A stretch of 64,000 nucleotides of DNA from Gaiellasilicea sp963731615. GTDB taxonomy: Bacteria; Actinomycetota; Thermoleophilia; Gaiellales; Gaiellaceae. The notes under the pieces were generated by a model, which searched no databases, was not told the origin of the DNA, and saw nothing but the letters and a program-made list of their open reading frames with translations. Shown piece by piece: positions 40,515 to 49,876 of this stretch (positions are counted from its first letter, which is position 1; each line of letters starts with the position of its first letter). Made by a program: the position numbers and the translations under genes. The stretch is taken from the NCBI GenBank assembly GCA_963731615.1, contig CAVSWD010000008.1, positions 1-64,000 on the forward strand, written 5' to 3'.

Positions 40515-41437
40515 GGATCTGCATCGTCGGCTGCGGTGCCGTCGGCTCGCTCTTCGCGGCCAACCTGGCTTCGCTGGACGACGTCGAGGTGTGGGCGTAC
40601 GACCTCGCTCGCGATCACGTCGACGCGATCAACGAGCGCGGCTTGCGGCTGATGGGCGCGGGCGACGTGCACGCGACCGGGATCCGGGCGACCACCGATG
40701 CAGCGGCGCTGCCCCTGTGCGATTTCGGGATTGTGGCGACAAAGGCGATGCACACCGAAGCCGCGATCGCCGCCACCGCGCCGCGTTCGCGGACGGCGCC
40801 GTGGCCTCCGTCCAGAACGGCGTCGGCAACGAGGAGACGATCGCCCCTCACGTTGCGCGCGTCATCCGCGGAACGACGTTTCCGGCGGGGAAGATCCTCG
40901 AGCCGGGTGTCGTGCAGTGGGACGTGAAGGGTGACACGACGTTCGGGCCCTTCGAGCCGCGCCCGGCCGGCGCGGCGGAGATCGAGCGCCTCGCGGATGC
41001 GTGCACCCGCGGCGGGATGCCCGCTGACGGCGGTCGACGACGCGCGCGGCGCGCAGTGGCGCAAGGTGATCTTCAACGCGTCGACGAACCCGATCGGAGC
41101 GCTCACGGGCCTGACGCACGGACGCGTCTGCGAGCGGCCCGACCTGCGGCGGCTCGTCACCGGCCTCGTCGACGAGGGCAAGGCGGTCGCGACGGCCCAG
41201 GGAATCGTCCTCGACGCCGACCCCGAAGAGCTGATCGACCACGCCGCGAAGCCGGATGTCGCCTACGGGCACAAGGCCTCGATGCTGCAGGACGTCGAGG
41301 CGCGCCGACCGACCGAGGTCGACTATCTCAACGGCGGCATCGCGCGCTTCGGGCGCGAGCTCGGTGTCCCGACCCCGCTCAACGAGGCCGTTGTGGCCCT
41401 GATCAAGGGAATGGAGGCGTCTTGGACGCAGAGCTAG
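40511..41437 (+). pseudogene. ketopantoate reductase (PanE/ApbA) family protein, copy 2, two apparent frameshifts
   Basis: ATG 40511 overlaps the livM stop. The N-terminus (MRICIVGCGAVGSLFAANLASLDDVEVWAYD, FGIVATKAMHTEAA) runs to about 40790. After a one-base loss it continues AFADGAVASVQNGVGNEETIAPHVARVIRGTTFPAGK, and after a one-base gain near 41022 LTAVDDARGAQWRKVIFNASTNPIGALTG to the end. The two shifts cancel, so about 308 residues are restored. It is related to the copy at 34789, sharing the layout HKASMLQDVEARRPTEVDYLNG. Role as for copy 1. Confidence 0.78.
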
Positions 41438-42494
41438 AGCGCAGGTACTCGAATGTCCGCACCGCGATGGCGGAGCACGACCTCGACGCGCTGATCGTCG
41501 CCGGCAGCGAGTACAGCGGCTTCGAGGGCTCCGTCACCTATCTCTCCGGCTTCCAGATCGTCCATCGCTACGCGTACGTCGTCGTGCCGGCGGACGGCGA
41601 GCCGCAGATCGTCTTCCCGACCGAGGCGCGCTATGTCGGGGAGCACGGCACCGCGCAGCTCGAGCAGGTCTTCCACGACCGGCCGGGCGAGCACATCGCG
41701 GCGACTGCCCGCGATCAGGGCTGGAACCGGATTGGCGTCTACGGCCTCGACTACATCATGACCGTGCGCGACTTCCGTGCATTCGAGGGCCCGAACCTCA
41801 TCCCGTTCGACGCGGAGTTCGATCTCGCGCGCGCGGTCAAGAGCGACGCCGAGCTCGAGTCGGTGCGCGAGAGCGTCCGCATCAACGAGGACGGCTTCGA
41901 GGCGTTCCTCGCCGCGTACGAACCGGGAAAGACGGCGGCCGAGGCGATGGCGCCCGCGGAGGAGCTCTTCGTCGAGCGCGGCTGCGGCCGGCTGACGATG
42001 AACATGGTCCTGATCGGGCCCGAGTTCGGGATCGCGAAGAGGCGACGGTGCTCGGCGACTTCGTGCTGCCGTCGCTCGAGGTCGCTGGGCCGGGGATGCA
42101 CTGGGTGGAGGTGTCGCGCGCGATCGGCACCGTCCCGGACGAAGTCGAGCCGATGGTCGAGGCATATGGCGAGTACCACGCCGCCGCCCGCGAGGCGATG
42201 CGCGACGGCGCCACGGCACACGACGTTCACCGCGCCGTCTCGAAGGGCTTTACCGACCGCGGCTACCACCTCGGGCACGTCACCGGCCACTCGATCGGGA
42301 TGACGATGATCGAGCATCCGCGCGTGGGTGAGGGCATGGAAACCGTGCTGCGGAGCGGGATGGTGCTCTCGATGCACCCGCATGCGATCGCCGCGGACGG
42401 GAGGACGTGTCTCTACATGCAGGACACGTGGCTCGTCACCGAAGGCGGCGGCGAGCCACTGTCACGGCTTCCGATGCAGGTCTATCCGGAATAG
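41422..42494 (+). pseudogene. M24-family metallohydrolase (creatinase-like), copy 2, one apparent frameshift
   Basis: TTG 41422 follows a GGAGG ribosome-binding site at 41412-41416 and overlaps the previous stop by 16 nt. The N-terminal creatinase domain (LDALIVAGSEYSGFEGSVTYLSGFQIVHRYAYVVVPADGEPQIVFP) is intact. Near 42036 one base is missing: the frame GIAK continues as EATVLGDFVLPSLEVAGPGMHWVEVSRAIG in another frame, then GHVTGHSIGMTMIEHPRVGEG and VLSMHPHAI, LYMQDTWLVTEGGG. Restored length about 357 residues. Divergent M24 motifs suggest a different substrate from copy 1. Confidence 0.8.
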
Positions 42495-42516
42495 CAACAC
42501 GACGAAAGGGGTCGAG

Positions 42517-43149
42517 ATGGGACGCTGGGAACGGTGGTCGCCGATCAGCGGGATCCTCTTCGTGCCGCTGTTTGTCTTCGGAGCGGGCGTGCTCGAGGCG
42601 AACACGGCCGAAACACCCGACGCAGTTCGCGAGTACTACCTCGACAAAGTCGGCCTGACGGCGCTTGCGTTCTACGCGCTCCTCGCGGCGGCGCTGTGCC
42701 TGGTGTGGTTCGCCGCCGCGCTCCGCAGCGTCCTGGTGCGCGTCGAGGAGGAGCCTCGGAGCCTGACGGCCCTGGGGTTCGGATCCGGTGTCGCGGCGGC
42801 CGCGTTGATCGTTGCGGGCGGCGCACTCCTCGCGGCCCTGGGAGAGCAGGGCGCCGAACTCGACCCGGGCAGCGCGGGCCTCGTCGACACGGCGTCGTAC
42901 TTCCTGATCACCGGCGGGATCTCGGTGGCGGCGCTGCTCGTGCTCGCGACGTCTCTCGTCGCCCGCCGCGGGCAGCTGCTGCCGCGTTGGCTCACGACGG
43001 CAGGCTTCGTCGTTGCGCCGCTCACGTTCTTCGCGCCCGCATCACTTCCGGCGCTGCTCTTCCCGCTCTGGATACTCGCGGTGAGCGTCGTGCTGCTCGT
43101 TCAGCGCTCGCAGGAGCAGATAACGCCGCCGAGCTCGCGGCGCTCGTAG
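42517..43149 (+). CDS. multi-pass membrane protein of unknown function, 210 aa
   Basis: ATG 42517 follows a GAAAGGGG ribosome-binding site. Six hydrophobic segments are visible (about 10-27, 45-68, 86-110, 128-152, 160-178, 180-200), and the C-terminus is a short polar tail ending SSRRS. The pattern resembles small actinobacterial DUF4386-like membrane proteins, but I cannot assign it firmly. It stands apart from the catalytic genes by a 22-bp gap, and its 3' end overlaps a convergent small gene by 49 nt. Confidence 0.65.
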   Translation: MGRWERWSPISGILFVPLFVFGAGVLEANTAETPDAVREYYLDKVGLTALAFYALLAAALCLVWFAAALRSVLVRVEEEPRSLTALGFGSGVAAAALIVAGGALLAALGEQGAELDPGSAGLVDTASYFLITGGISVAALLVLATSLVARRGQLLPRWLTTAGFVVAPLTFFAPASLPALLFPLWILAVSVVLLVQRSQEQITPPSSRRS

Positions 43150-43265
43150 AGCAGGCCGCAGCGCGGGCACTCCGCCGGGATCAGGCGGGCACGCATGAAC
43201 AGGGTCTTCAGGAGGACGATCCAGAGGACGGCGTAGCCCATGATCAGCTGCGCGTTCATGCTCAT
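43101..43265 (-). CDS. small membrane protein with C-terminal zinc ribbon, 54 aa
   Basis: From ATG 43265: one membrane helix (QLIMGYAVLWIVLLKTLFM), then RARLIPAECPRCGLLYERRELGGVICSCER, whose Cys pairs (CPRC and CSC) look like a zinc ribbon. A longer in-frame start at 43361 exists, but that part overlaps the adenine deaminase 5' end and reads as antisense. The 3' end overlaps the membrane-protein gene. Helix plus metal-binding tail supports a real gene; function unknown. Confidence 0.55.
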   Translation of the reverse strand: MSMNAQLIMGYAVLWIVLLKTLFMRARLIPAECPRCGLLYERRELGGVICSCER

Positions 43266-43307
43266 ACTTCGAGTATCGACGCGAACGCCGAAATTCTGAA
43301 GCGCCGG

Positions 43308-44987
43308 TTGGGGGTCGCGCGGGGGGACGAGCCGGCCGATCTCGTCGTCCGCGGCGGTCACGTGCTCTCAGCGTCTTCACGCGCGAATGGCTCGACGTCG
43401 ACGTCGCGATCTGCGACGGCGTCGTCGCGGGACTCGGTTCCTACGAGGGCGCCGAGACCCTCGACGCTGACGGCGCCTACGTCGTTCCCGGCTTCATCGA
43501 CGCGCACGTCCACCTCGAGACGTCGAAGCTGCTCCCGTCCGAGTTCGCGCGCCTCGTCTTGCCGCTCGGCACGACCGCTGTCGTGGCCGATCCGCACGAG
43601 ATCGCGAACGTGCTCGGGACCGACGGCGTGCACTGGTTGGTCGACGTGTGCGAGGACCTGCCGCTCGACGTCTTCTTCACCGCGTCCTCGTGCGTGCCGG
43701 CCTCTCGGTTCGAGTCGCCCCGCAGACCGTTCACGCCGGGCGACCTCGAGAGCCTGCTACGGCGTCGGCGGGTGATCGGGCTCGCCGAGATGATGAACTT
43801 CCCCGGCGTGATCGCCGGCGCCGAGAGCGAGCTGGCGAAGCTCGAGGTCGCGGGCGACCACCACGTCGACGGCCACGCGCCGGGCGTCCTGGGCCTCGAT
43901 TTGCAGGCGTATGCGGCCTCCGGAATCCGCTCCGACCACGAGGCCTTCACCGCCGAGGAGGGCCGCGAGCGCCTACGCGCCGGGATGTGGCTCCTGATCC
44001 GCGAAGCGTCTGCGGCACGGAACCTGCGCGCGCTCGCACCGCTCGTTGCCGAGTTCGGGCCGAGCCGGATGGCGTTCTGCACCGACGACCGCGAGCCGGA
44101 GCACATCGCCGAAGACGGTCACATCAATGCGATCGTCCGCGATGCCGTCTCGCTATGGGGTCGCGCCCGAGGACGCGCTCGTGCTGGCGTCGCACCATCC
44201 GGCGCTGTGGCACGGGCTCGACACGCTCGGCGCGATCGCGCCCGGCTACCAGGCCGACCTGCTGCTGTTCCCGGACCTCGAGCGCTTCGTCCCGGAGATC
44301 GTGCTCAAGCGCGGCGGCGCGGTCGAGGAGATCACGCCGACGCCGGTGCCCGAGTGGGTGACCCAGAGCGTTCGCAGCCGTGCGACGACCGCCGCGGATC
44401 TTCACGTCGACTGGGGTGGAGGACGCGCCCGTGTGATCGGGCTCGTGCCGGGTCAGATCGTGACGGAGTCGCTCGTCGAGGACTTGGCGGACGCGGTTGC
44501 CGACGCCGACCGCGATCTCGCGAAGATCGCCGTGATCGAGCGGCATCTCGGCACCGGCCGGGTCGGGCTCGGCTTCGTAAAGGGATTCGGCCTCGAGCGC
44601 GGCGCGTTTGCGTCCACGTTCTCGCACGACGCGCACAACGTCGTCGTGGTGGGAATGGACGACGGCGACATGGCCCGCGCGGTCGAGCGGCTGGTGGAGC
44701 TCGGCGGAGGGCTGGTCGTCGTCGACGCCGGAGCCGTGACGGCCGAGCTGCCGCTGCCGGTCGCGGGACTGATCTCAGACCGGCCGCTCGCAGAGGTGAT
44801 CGCGGGCAGCGAAGCGACCGTTGCGGCGGTGCACGCTCTTGGCTCGCGGGTCGAGTCGCCGTTCCAGTCGCTCGCGTTTTTGGCGCTCTCGGTGATCCCG
44901 AGCCTGAAGATCACTGATCACGGGCTCGTCGACGTCGACCGCTTCGAGCTCGTGCCCCTGGCTGCGGACGCGCTCGTCGAGCGCTAA
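43308..44987 (+). pseudogene. ade: adenine deaminase, two apparent frameshifts
   Basis: The start is uncertain: TTG 43308 is the first start codon, but coding similarity (LKRRLGVARGDEPADLVVRGGHVLS) begins upstream. Near 43371 the frame changes to VFTREWLDVDVAICDGVVAGLGSYEGAETLDADGAYVVPGFIDAHVHLETSKL (metal HxH), continuing TTAVVADPHEIANVLG and AFCTDDREPEHIAEDGHIN. Near 44150 it changes again to RYGVAPEDALVLASHHPALWHGLD, ending with the C-terminal ade domain (GFVKGFGLERGAFASTFSHDAHNVVVVG). About 560 residues, normal for bacterial adenine deaminase, which makes hypoxanthine and ammonia. This links the cluster to purine-like chemistry. Confidence 0.85.
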
Positions 44988-46240
44988 CGAACCGTTATTT
45001 GCTGCACCATCTGAGCGGGGTGCAGCGAGCAGAAGAGCCGGTAGGTGCCCGACTTCGTAAAGCGGTGCGTGAATGTGCCGGCGAGCGTCCACGGCGCCGA
45101 GAAGCCGACCGGGCCGCCGACGACGGTCACGTCGTGCTGGACCGTTCCCTTGAAGCGCCAGGTGAAGGTCGCGCCGCGCCGGAGGAGGATCCGCTCGGCG
45201 CCGTAGCGGAAATCGCCGACCGAGGTCGAGCGAGCGCTCGATACCGGACCTGACGGCGCGCGCGGCAGTGGCATCGAGAACGGCGGCGGCATTGCCGGGC
45301 GGCCGAGATCGACGTCGAGCGGCGGCGTTGCGCCACAGCCCTCGACAGCGCCGGGGGCGAGGAAGAGGAGCATGATCCCCATCGCGCGCGTGTGCGGGCG
45401 GCCGTTGTCGTAGACCGCAGCCAGGCGAAGCTTCTGGCCCTTGGCGACCGGGATCCCCTCGGTCGAGCGGAACGACGACATCTTCGTCGGCCCGGGCTCG
45501 TGCAGGACCGGCGTCGGCTTCGGCCCGCCCCAGCTCGGACGGGACGCGAACAGGGCGGTGTTGCAGCTCGCGTTCCGGAGCTCGACCCGGATGCCGCCGC
45601 CGTGCAGGTGACCGCCGCCCGAGACGAGCCGGCCGCTCTCCGGCATCGTGAAGTCGGCGGTCTTCGTGAAGGTCGAGAAGCGCTTGCCGCCGCCCGGAAC
45701 GTCGAAGACGGGGTCTGGGCCGGTGCAGTTCCGGACGTCGAGCCAGACGGGCTTGACCGGCTTCAGCGCTTCGCCCGTGACGTAACGGACGCGGTAGCGG
45801 ATGTAGCCGTTCAGCGGCTGCGGCTTGTGGTTCATCAGCATGTAGAGGAGGCCCCAACGGTCGGTCGCCTTGTTCGGATAGCCGAATCCACGCGGGAGCG
45901 AGAGCGCGAGCCGCTCCTCGCCCTCGGCGAAGAAGCGCTCGGCCGCGCCGCCGCAGGTGTAGTCGGGCACGCCGATCTTGGCGAAGACGATGTGGTGGAG
46001 CATCACCTTGTCGCGCCCTTGCACGCGGCCCGCTGCGTCGACGACCTCGGCGTCCATCCCGACGACATGGCCGTCGATCGCCGGCGACTCCGCGAGCATC
46101 GGCTGCTGCGCGACGCCGTACGCCGGAACGGAGATCGGGGCGGTCGTGAAGGTGAGCGTCCGCTCCTGCGCAGCCGCGAGCGCAGGCACGGCGAGCGCGG
46201 CGGCAGCGGCGGCGATCAGGAGACGCGCGATCCGAGCCAC
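44984..46240 (-). CDS. secreted copper protein: PHM-like monooxygenase region fused to a cupredoxin
   Basis: 418 residues from GTG 46240, which lies 7 nt after a TAGAGT box; GTG 46249 is an alternative. Signal peptide RLLIAAAAAALAVPALAAAQ. The central region resembles copper type II monooxygenases (peptidylglycine/dopamine family): VMLHHIVF, LYMLMNHKPQ, VSGGGHLHGGGIRVEL. The C-terminal about 110 residues form a plastocyanin-like domain with ligands in VQHDVTVVGG and FCSLHPAQM (His-Cys-His-Met, type 1 copper). The fusion could supply electrons internally. Substrate unknown; the stop overlaps the convergent adenine deaminase stop. Confidence 0.75.
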   Translation of the reverse strand: MARIARLLIAAAAAALAVPALAAAQERTLTFTTAPISVPAYGVAQQPMLAESPAIDGHVVGMDAEVVDAAGRVQGRDKVMLHHIVFAKIGVPDYTCGGAAERFFAEGEERLALSLPRGFGYPNKATDRWGLLYMLMNHKPQPLNGYIRYRVRYVTGEALKPVKPVWLDVRNCTGPDPVFDVPGGGKRFSTFTKTADFTMPESGRLVSGGGHLHGGGIRVELRNASCNTALFASRPSWGGPKPTPVLHEPGPTKMSSFRSTEGIPVAKGQKLRLAAVYDNGRPHTRAMGIMLLFLAPGAVEGCGATPPLDVDLGRPAMPPPFSMPLPRAPSGPVSSARSTSVGDFRYGAERILLRRGATFTWRFKGTVQHDVTVVGGPVGFSAPWTLAGTFTHRFTKSGTYRLFCSLHPAQMVQQITVR

Positions 46241-46271
46241 AAACGTCACTCTAGCTCACGTTTTCGGGGGG

Positions 46272-46277
46272 TACACT
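46272..46277 (+). promoter_or_regulatory. putative -10 box TACACT of the 76-aa membrane protein gene
   Basis: TACACT ends 6 nt before GTG 46284, the same layout as at 10326. It faces a TAGAGT box (46253-46248, minus strand) 7 nt before GTG 46240, so the 43-bp divergent gap holds two leaderless promoters. Confidence 0.5.
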
Positions 46278-46283
46278 CCGTCT

Positions 46284-46514
46284 GTGAGCTGGCCCTGGAT
46301 CGTGCTCCTCGCACTGGCGGCCGTCGTCGTCATCGGCGCTGAGTGGCAGCGCCTGGGCCGGTTCGCCGGCGCCGACGCGCGCAAGGCCCGCGACCGCAGC
46401 AAGCGGAAGGCGAACCTGAAGCTGATCCGGTCGGAGGAGGAGGAGTTCGCCGCCAGCGTCCAGCGCGACCTCGCCGACCTGCCGACGATTGAGGAAGAAA
46501 GACCGGCGTGCTAA
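46284..46514 (+). CDS. small single-pass membrane protein, 76 aa
   Basis: GTG start; one membrane helix (WPWIVLLALAAVVVIGAEW), then a highly charged cytoplasmic tail (DARKARDRSKRKANLKLIRSEEEEFAASVQRDLADLPTIEEERP) with helical, coiled-coil-like character. No family recognised. The leaderless promoter and strong codon pattern support it. Its stop overlaps that of the convergent subtilase by 4 nt. Confidence 0.6.
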   Translation: MSWPWIVLLALAAVVVIGAEWQRLGRFAGADARKARDRSKRKANLKLIRSEEEEFAASVQRDLADLPTIEEERPAC

Positions 46515-48935
46515 GGGTTGACGACGAAGGTCGTCGTCAGGATCCGCGTGTTCGGCAGGATCGGTCCGACGTTCTCCATGTTGCGCGACTCCTGGAAGTC
46601 GGAGATCTGGAGGCGGAGATCGTGCTGCCCCGGGCTCAGGCCGGCGGTCGGGATCAGCACCTGGCCGCGAACGTAGCTGGCCGAGCGCTCGTTCCCGTTG
46701 ATCGTGACGAAGAGCGACGCAGGATCGACTCCGGCGCCACGATCCACCGATGCGACGACGACCGGCCTGCCCAGCTTGACCTGCGGCGTCCGCAGGATCC
46801 CCGACGGCGGCGAGACGTCGTTCAGCCAGAAGCGGAACGTGAACTTCCCGGCGCGCGCGGCCGAGGGGCTGTCGAAGACGACGTCGTAGGTACCGGCTGC
46901 CGGCAGGATCACGCCCGAGGCAAGCACCGGATCTCCGAACGTGCGCAGGTAGGGATTGAGGTTGAACGGCAGCGCCGCGTACCCTGTCAGCCGGCGTTCG
47001 TCGCCGCCGACCACGATTCTCGGCTCGACCGCGACCCCGCGCCCGCGGCTCGTGATCGCGACGCCGAAGTTGGTCGCCGGCCGCCCGAGCGTCACGCGGT
47101 AGACCCGCTCCGGGCCCGGGAGCTGTGCGGCGAAGCCGAGCCCCGACGGCCGTTCCGGGTAGAAGTAGCGCGCTACCCGGCTCGTCCCGCCCCTCGTCGA
47201 CGACGGGTAGCTGCCGGCCCGGCGCAGGGCTGTCGTCTTCACGGCCGCGAGCTTCGGGGCGCCCGTGCGGAACCAGTATGCGATCCGACGCCGGTCGGAG
47301 CCGCGCGTGAGCACGACGAAACCTCGGAGCTCGGCATCGGGAGCGCGCGAGGTCGTCACGGTCACGGGGAGGGTTCCGGGCACCGCGACCGACGTGGGGA
47401 CAGTGATGGTCACCGCGGCATGGCGGACCTGCTGCTCGAGCGTCACCGCCCAGGGCTCGGCTCCACCCCCGGCGTCGGTCAGTGCGACCTGGCGGGTGAC
47501 GGTCGTGGTCGGCCGGACGAGGCCGAACGACAGCGAGACCGGCGCAGCGAACACGAGTGGATTGTCGGCGCGCAGGAGATTCACGACGCCGCCACCGCCG
47601 CGCACGGTCGTCAGCTCGGCGCTCTTCCGCTCGTCGGGGAAGGCCGAGTCGCCGGTGAGCGCGAGCGCCGACTTCACCTGCGCCGGCGTCCAGGTCGGAT
47701 GCCGCTGCAGCAGGAGCGCCGCGGCACCGGCGACGTGGGGTGCGGCCATGCTCGTGCCCGACGACGCCGCATAGCCGCCCGGGATGCTGGAGACGATCGC
47801 CACGCCCGGTGCGCTCACCTCAGGCTTCAACCTCAGCGAGATCGGCGTCGGCCCGCTCGAGGAGAAGCCGGCGACCACGTTGTCCGCGCCCGAGCGGCTC
47901 GTCGTGACCGCTCCGACCGTGATCGCCTCCGGCGCGGCGCCGGGAGAGCCGACGGAGCCGCGACCGAAGTCAGCGAAGTCGTTGCCTGCAGCGACAACGG
48001 AGACGACCCCTGCCTGCGCCGCCGCCGCGAGCGCCTTGACGACGATGTCGCGTGACGGCTCGATCTCCGGCTCGCCGAGGGACATGTTGATCACGTCCAT
48101 CCCGTCGGCGACGGCGGCTTCGATCGCCGCTACGAGCTCCGGCGAGTTTCCGTCCAGGCCCACGTTCGCGTCGGTGGGGATCGTCAGCGCCTTGTAGTTG
48201 CCGAGGTAGGCGCGTGGCGCGACGCCGGAGATCCGGTTGCCGTCCGCCGGCGTGTTGGCGTTGCCCGCGGCGATGCCCGCGACGTGCGTGCCGTGCGACG
48301 AGAGCTCGGGATCGAAGGGCTTCCCGGCGTGCTTCCACTGCGGCTGCGCCGGCGGGAAAGGCGCGCGCGACGATCACCTTCGCGGTCGTGTAGGCAGCCT
48401 GCCCCTTCGGATAGCCGGCAGGCATCGTGTAGCCCGCGGGGTTGAAGAAGGGATGCGTCTGGTCGATCCCCTCGTCGATGATCGCGATCTTCATCCCCTG
48501 ACCGGCGTTCTCGAGCCCGCCGCCCCACAGTGCCGGCGCGCCGATCTGCCGCGAGCTGCGATCGAGCTGAGGCCGGTAGCGCACGCTCGGGTAGACGCGC
48601 TCGACGCCCGGCAGCGCGGCGAGCCGCCCGAGCTGAGAACGGGGGACGACGACGGCCATGCCGTTCGCGACGAGGCGGTAGCGCCAGCGGATCTGAGAGC
48701 TCGGGATCGTCGACTCGATGCCGCGCGCGACGCTCGCCTGGGCAGCGACCATCGTCCGTGTCTGCGGGCCGCGGCCCGCGAGCCACCTGGTCGTCCCGAG
48801 CGGCTTCTGGCTCAGCCCGACGATCACCTCGACGAGCTCGCCACGAGCTGCGGGTCGCTCGGCCTGCGCCGATCCGGTCGCGAGCGCGAGGAGGCAGAGC
48901 AAAACGATCGAGAGACGCCGCGCCAAGGCGATCAT
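46511..48935 (-). pseudogene. large secreted S8 subtilase with C-terminal beta domains, one apparent frameshift
   Basis: ATG 48935 starts a signal peptide (RRLSIVLLCLLALATGSAQA) and an inhibitor-I9-like pro-domain, then the catalytic Asp in IAIIDEGIDQTHPFF. Near 48352 the frame shifts by one base (KVIVARAFP, then PAQPQWKHAGKPFDPELSSHGTHVAGI with the catalytic His). The second frame carries AAGND and the catalytic Ser in SGTSMAAPHVAGAAA, followed by about 330 residues of beta-sandwich domains. About 807 residues when joined. A gap-free protein is expected from the family; assembly indel is the simpler explanation. Confidence 0.82.
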
Positions 48936-48974
48936 GGTAGGTGAGACGTCTTAAGGCAGTGTTATGGCTGCGGC

Positions 48975-48980
48975 TACACT
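48975..48980 (+). promoter_or_regulatory. putative -10 box of tRNA-Leu
   Basis: TACACT lies 10 nt upstream of the mature tRNA 5' end, inside the 55-bp gap between the divergent subtilase gene and tRNA-Leu. A well-matched -35 was not found. Confidence 0.45.
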
Positions 48981-48990
48981 GACCGCCCGC

Positions 48991-49074
48991 GCGGATGTGG
49001 CGGAATTGGTAGACGCGCACGGTTCAGGTCCGTGTGCCCTTCGGGGCGTGGAGGTTCAAGTCCTCTCATCCGCA
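48991..49074 (+). tRNA. tRNA-Leu (anticodon CAG)
   Basis: An 84-nt class II tRNA. Acceptor GCGGATG/CATCCGC with discriminator A, D-arm GGCGGAATTGGTAGACGC, anticodon stem-loop CACGG-TTCAGGT-CCGTG (anticodon CAG), long variable arm TGCCCTTCGGGGCG and T-arm GAGGTTCAAGTCCTC. CCA not encoded. Confidence 0.95.
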
Positions 49075-49090
49075 TCGTGCCACCGGTGCC

Positions 49091-49131
49091 AGACTCGTCT
49101 CTGACACGGTGTCAGAGTCGTCTCTGACACC
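49091..49131. terminator. tandem-repeat hairpin between tRNA-Leu and the Rsm22 gene
   Basis: GGTGTCAGAG (49108-49117) pairs perfectly with CTCTGACACC (49122-49131) around a TCGT loop. The right arm is half of a 17-bp direct repeat with one mismatch, AGACTCGTCTCTGACAC / AGAGTCGTCTCTGACAC, at 49091-49107 and 49114-49130, so alternative stems can form. It probably ends transcription from both convergent sides. Confidence 0.65.
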
Positions 49132-49141
49132 ACCTGTCGGT

Positions 49142-49876
49142 TCAGGGCAGGTTCGGTTGAGGCGGAACGGCGATCCGGTCGCCCCAGGCGGCGCTTTTCG
49201 CTTCCTTGTAGGCCGCGCCCTGCTTGCGGCTTACCGTGCGGGCGTGGATGCCGTCGGGCTCGCAGGTGACGAGGTTCACGTGCCCCGAGCGCACCTGCGG
49301 CTGCCGGATGATCCGCGCTGCCGCTTTGCTCACCGGCTCGCGCGCGAGCACGGCGTAGGAGAACTTCTCGTCCTCGTACCCGAGCTCGACGCCCTTTGCG
49401 CGGCGATGGAGCTTCGAGCGGGGGAGACGGACGCCGAAATGGCACCAGTCGTCCGGCGGCAGCGGGCACGCCAGGTCGTGCGGGCAGGGCGCGACCGTGA
49501 AGCCGCCGGCCTCGACCACGGTCGCCCGCGCGGCGAGGACGCGCCGATAGCCGGCCGGCGTGCCCGGCTCGACGAACGCGATCGTGTCCGCCGCCTGCTC
49601 CCAGAGCCGAGCTGCAGGCGGCTCCGCGAGCTCGCCGAGCAGGTAGCTCGCGACGACGAGGTCGGCGGGGCCGTGCGCAGCGGAGACGTCAGCCTGGATC
49701 CAGCCGGCATCCGGCAGAAGCTCGCGTCCCGCCGCGATCATCTCCGGCTCGATCTCGACGAGGGTCAGCTCCTGGAGCGACGGCCACGCCTCGACGGCCG
49801 CCCAGGCCACGACGCCCGGTCCGGCGCCGACGTCGAGCAGCGACCGCGGCTGCCAGTCAGGCCGCTGCGTAGCCAC
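49142..49876 (-). CDS. Rsm22-family rRNA small-subunit methyltransferase-like protein
   Basis: 244 codons in the intact part, with SAM-binding SLLDVGAGPGVVAWAAVEAWP, VASYLLGEL, FVEPGTPAGYRRVLAARA, and the Cys motifs APCPHDLACPLPPDDWCHF and NLVTCEPDG, which bind an iron-sulfur cluster in mitochondrial Rsm22. An N-terminal segment of about 65 residues (IEELVARAGGPVAAEVEKLSAAYRGEAPSRAARTRSEVTAYLAYRAPATYAAVSAVL) is encoded at 49880-50083 in another frame, so one base is extra near 49880 and the true start lies close to the bcp stop. Role: small-subunit ribosome assembly. Confidence 0.82.
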   Translation of the reverse strand: MATQRPDWQPRSLLDVGAGPGVVAWAAVEAWPSLQELTLVEIEPEMIAAGRELLPDAGWIQADVSAAHGPADLVVASYLLGELAEPPAARLWEQAADTIAFVEPGTPAGYRRVLAARATVVEAGGFTVAPCPHDLACPLPPDDWCHFGVRLPRSKLHRRAKGVELGYEDEKFSYAVLAREPVSKAAARIIRQPQVRSGHVNLVTCEPDGIHARTVSRKQGAAYKEAKSAAWGDRIAVPPQPNLP

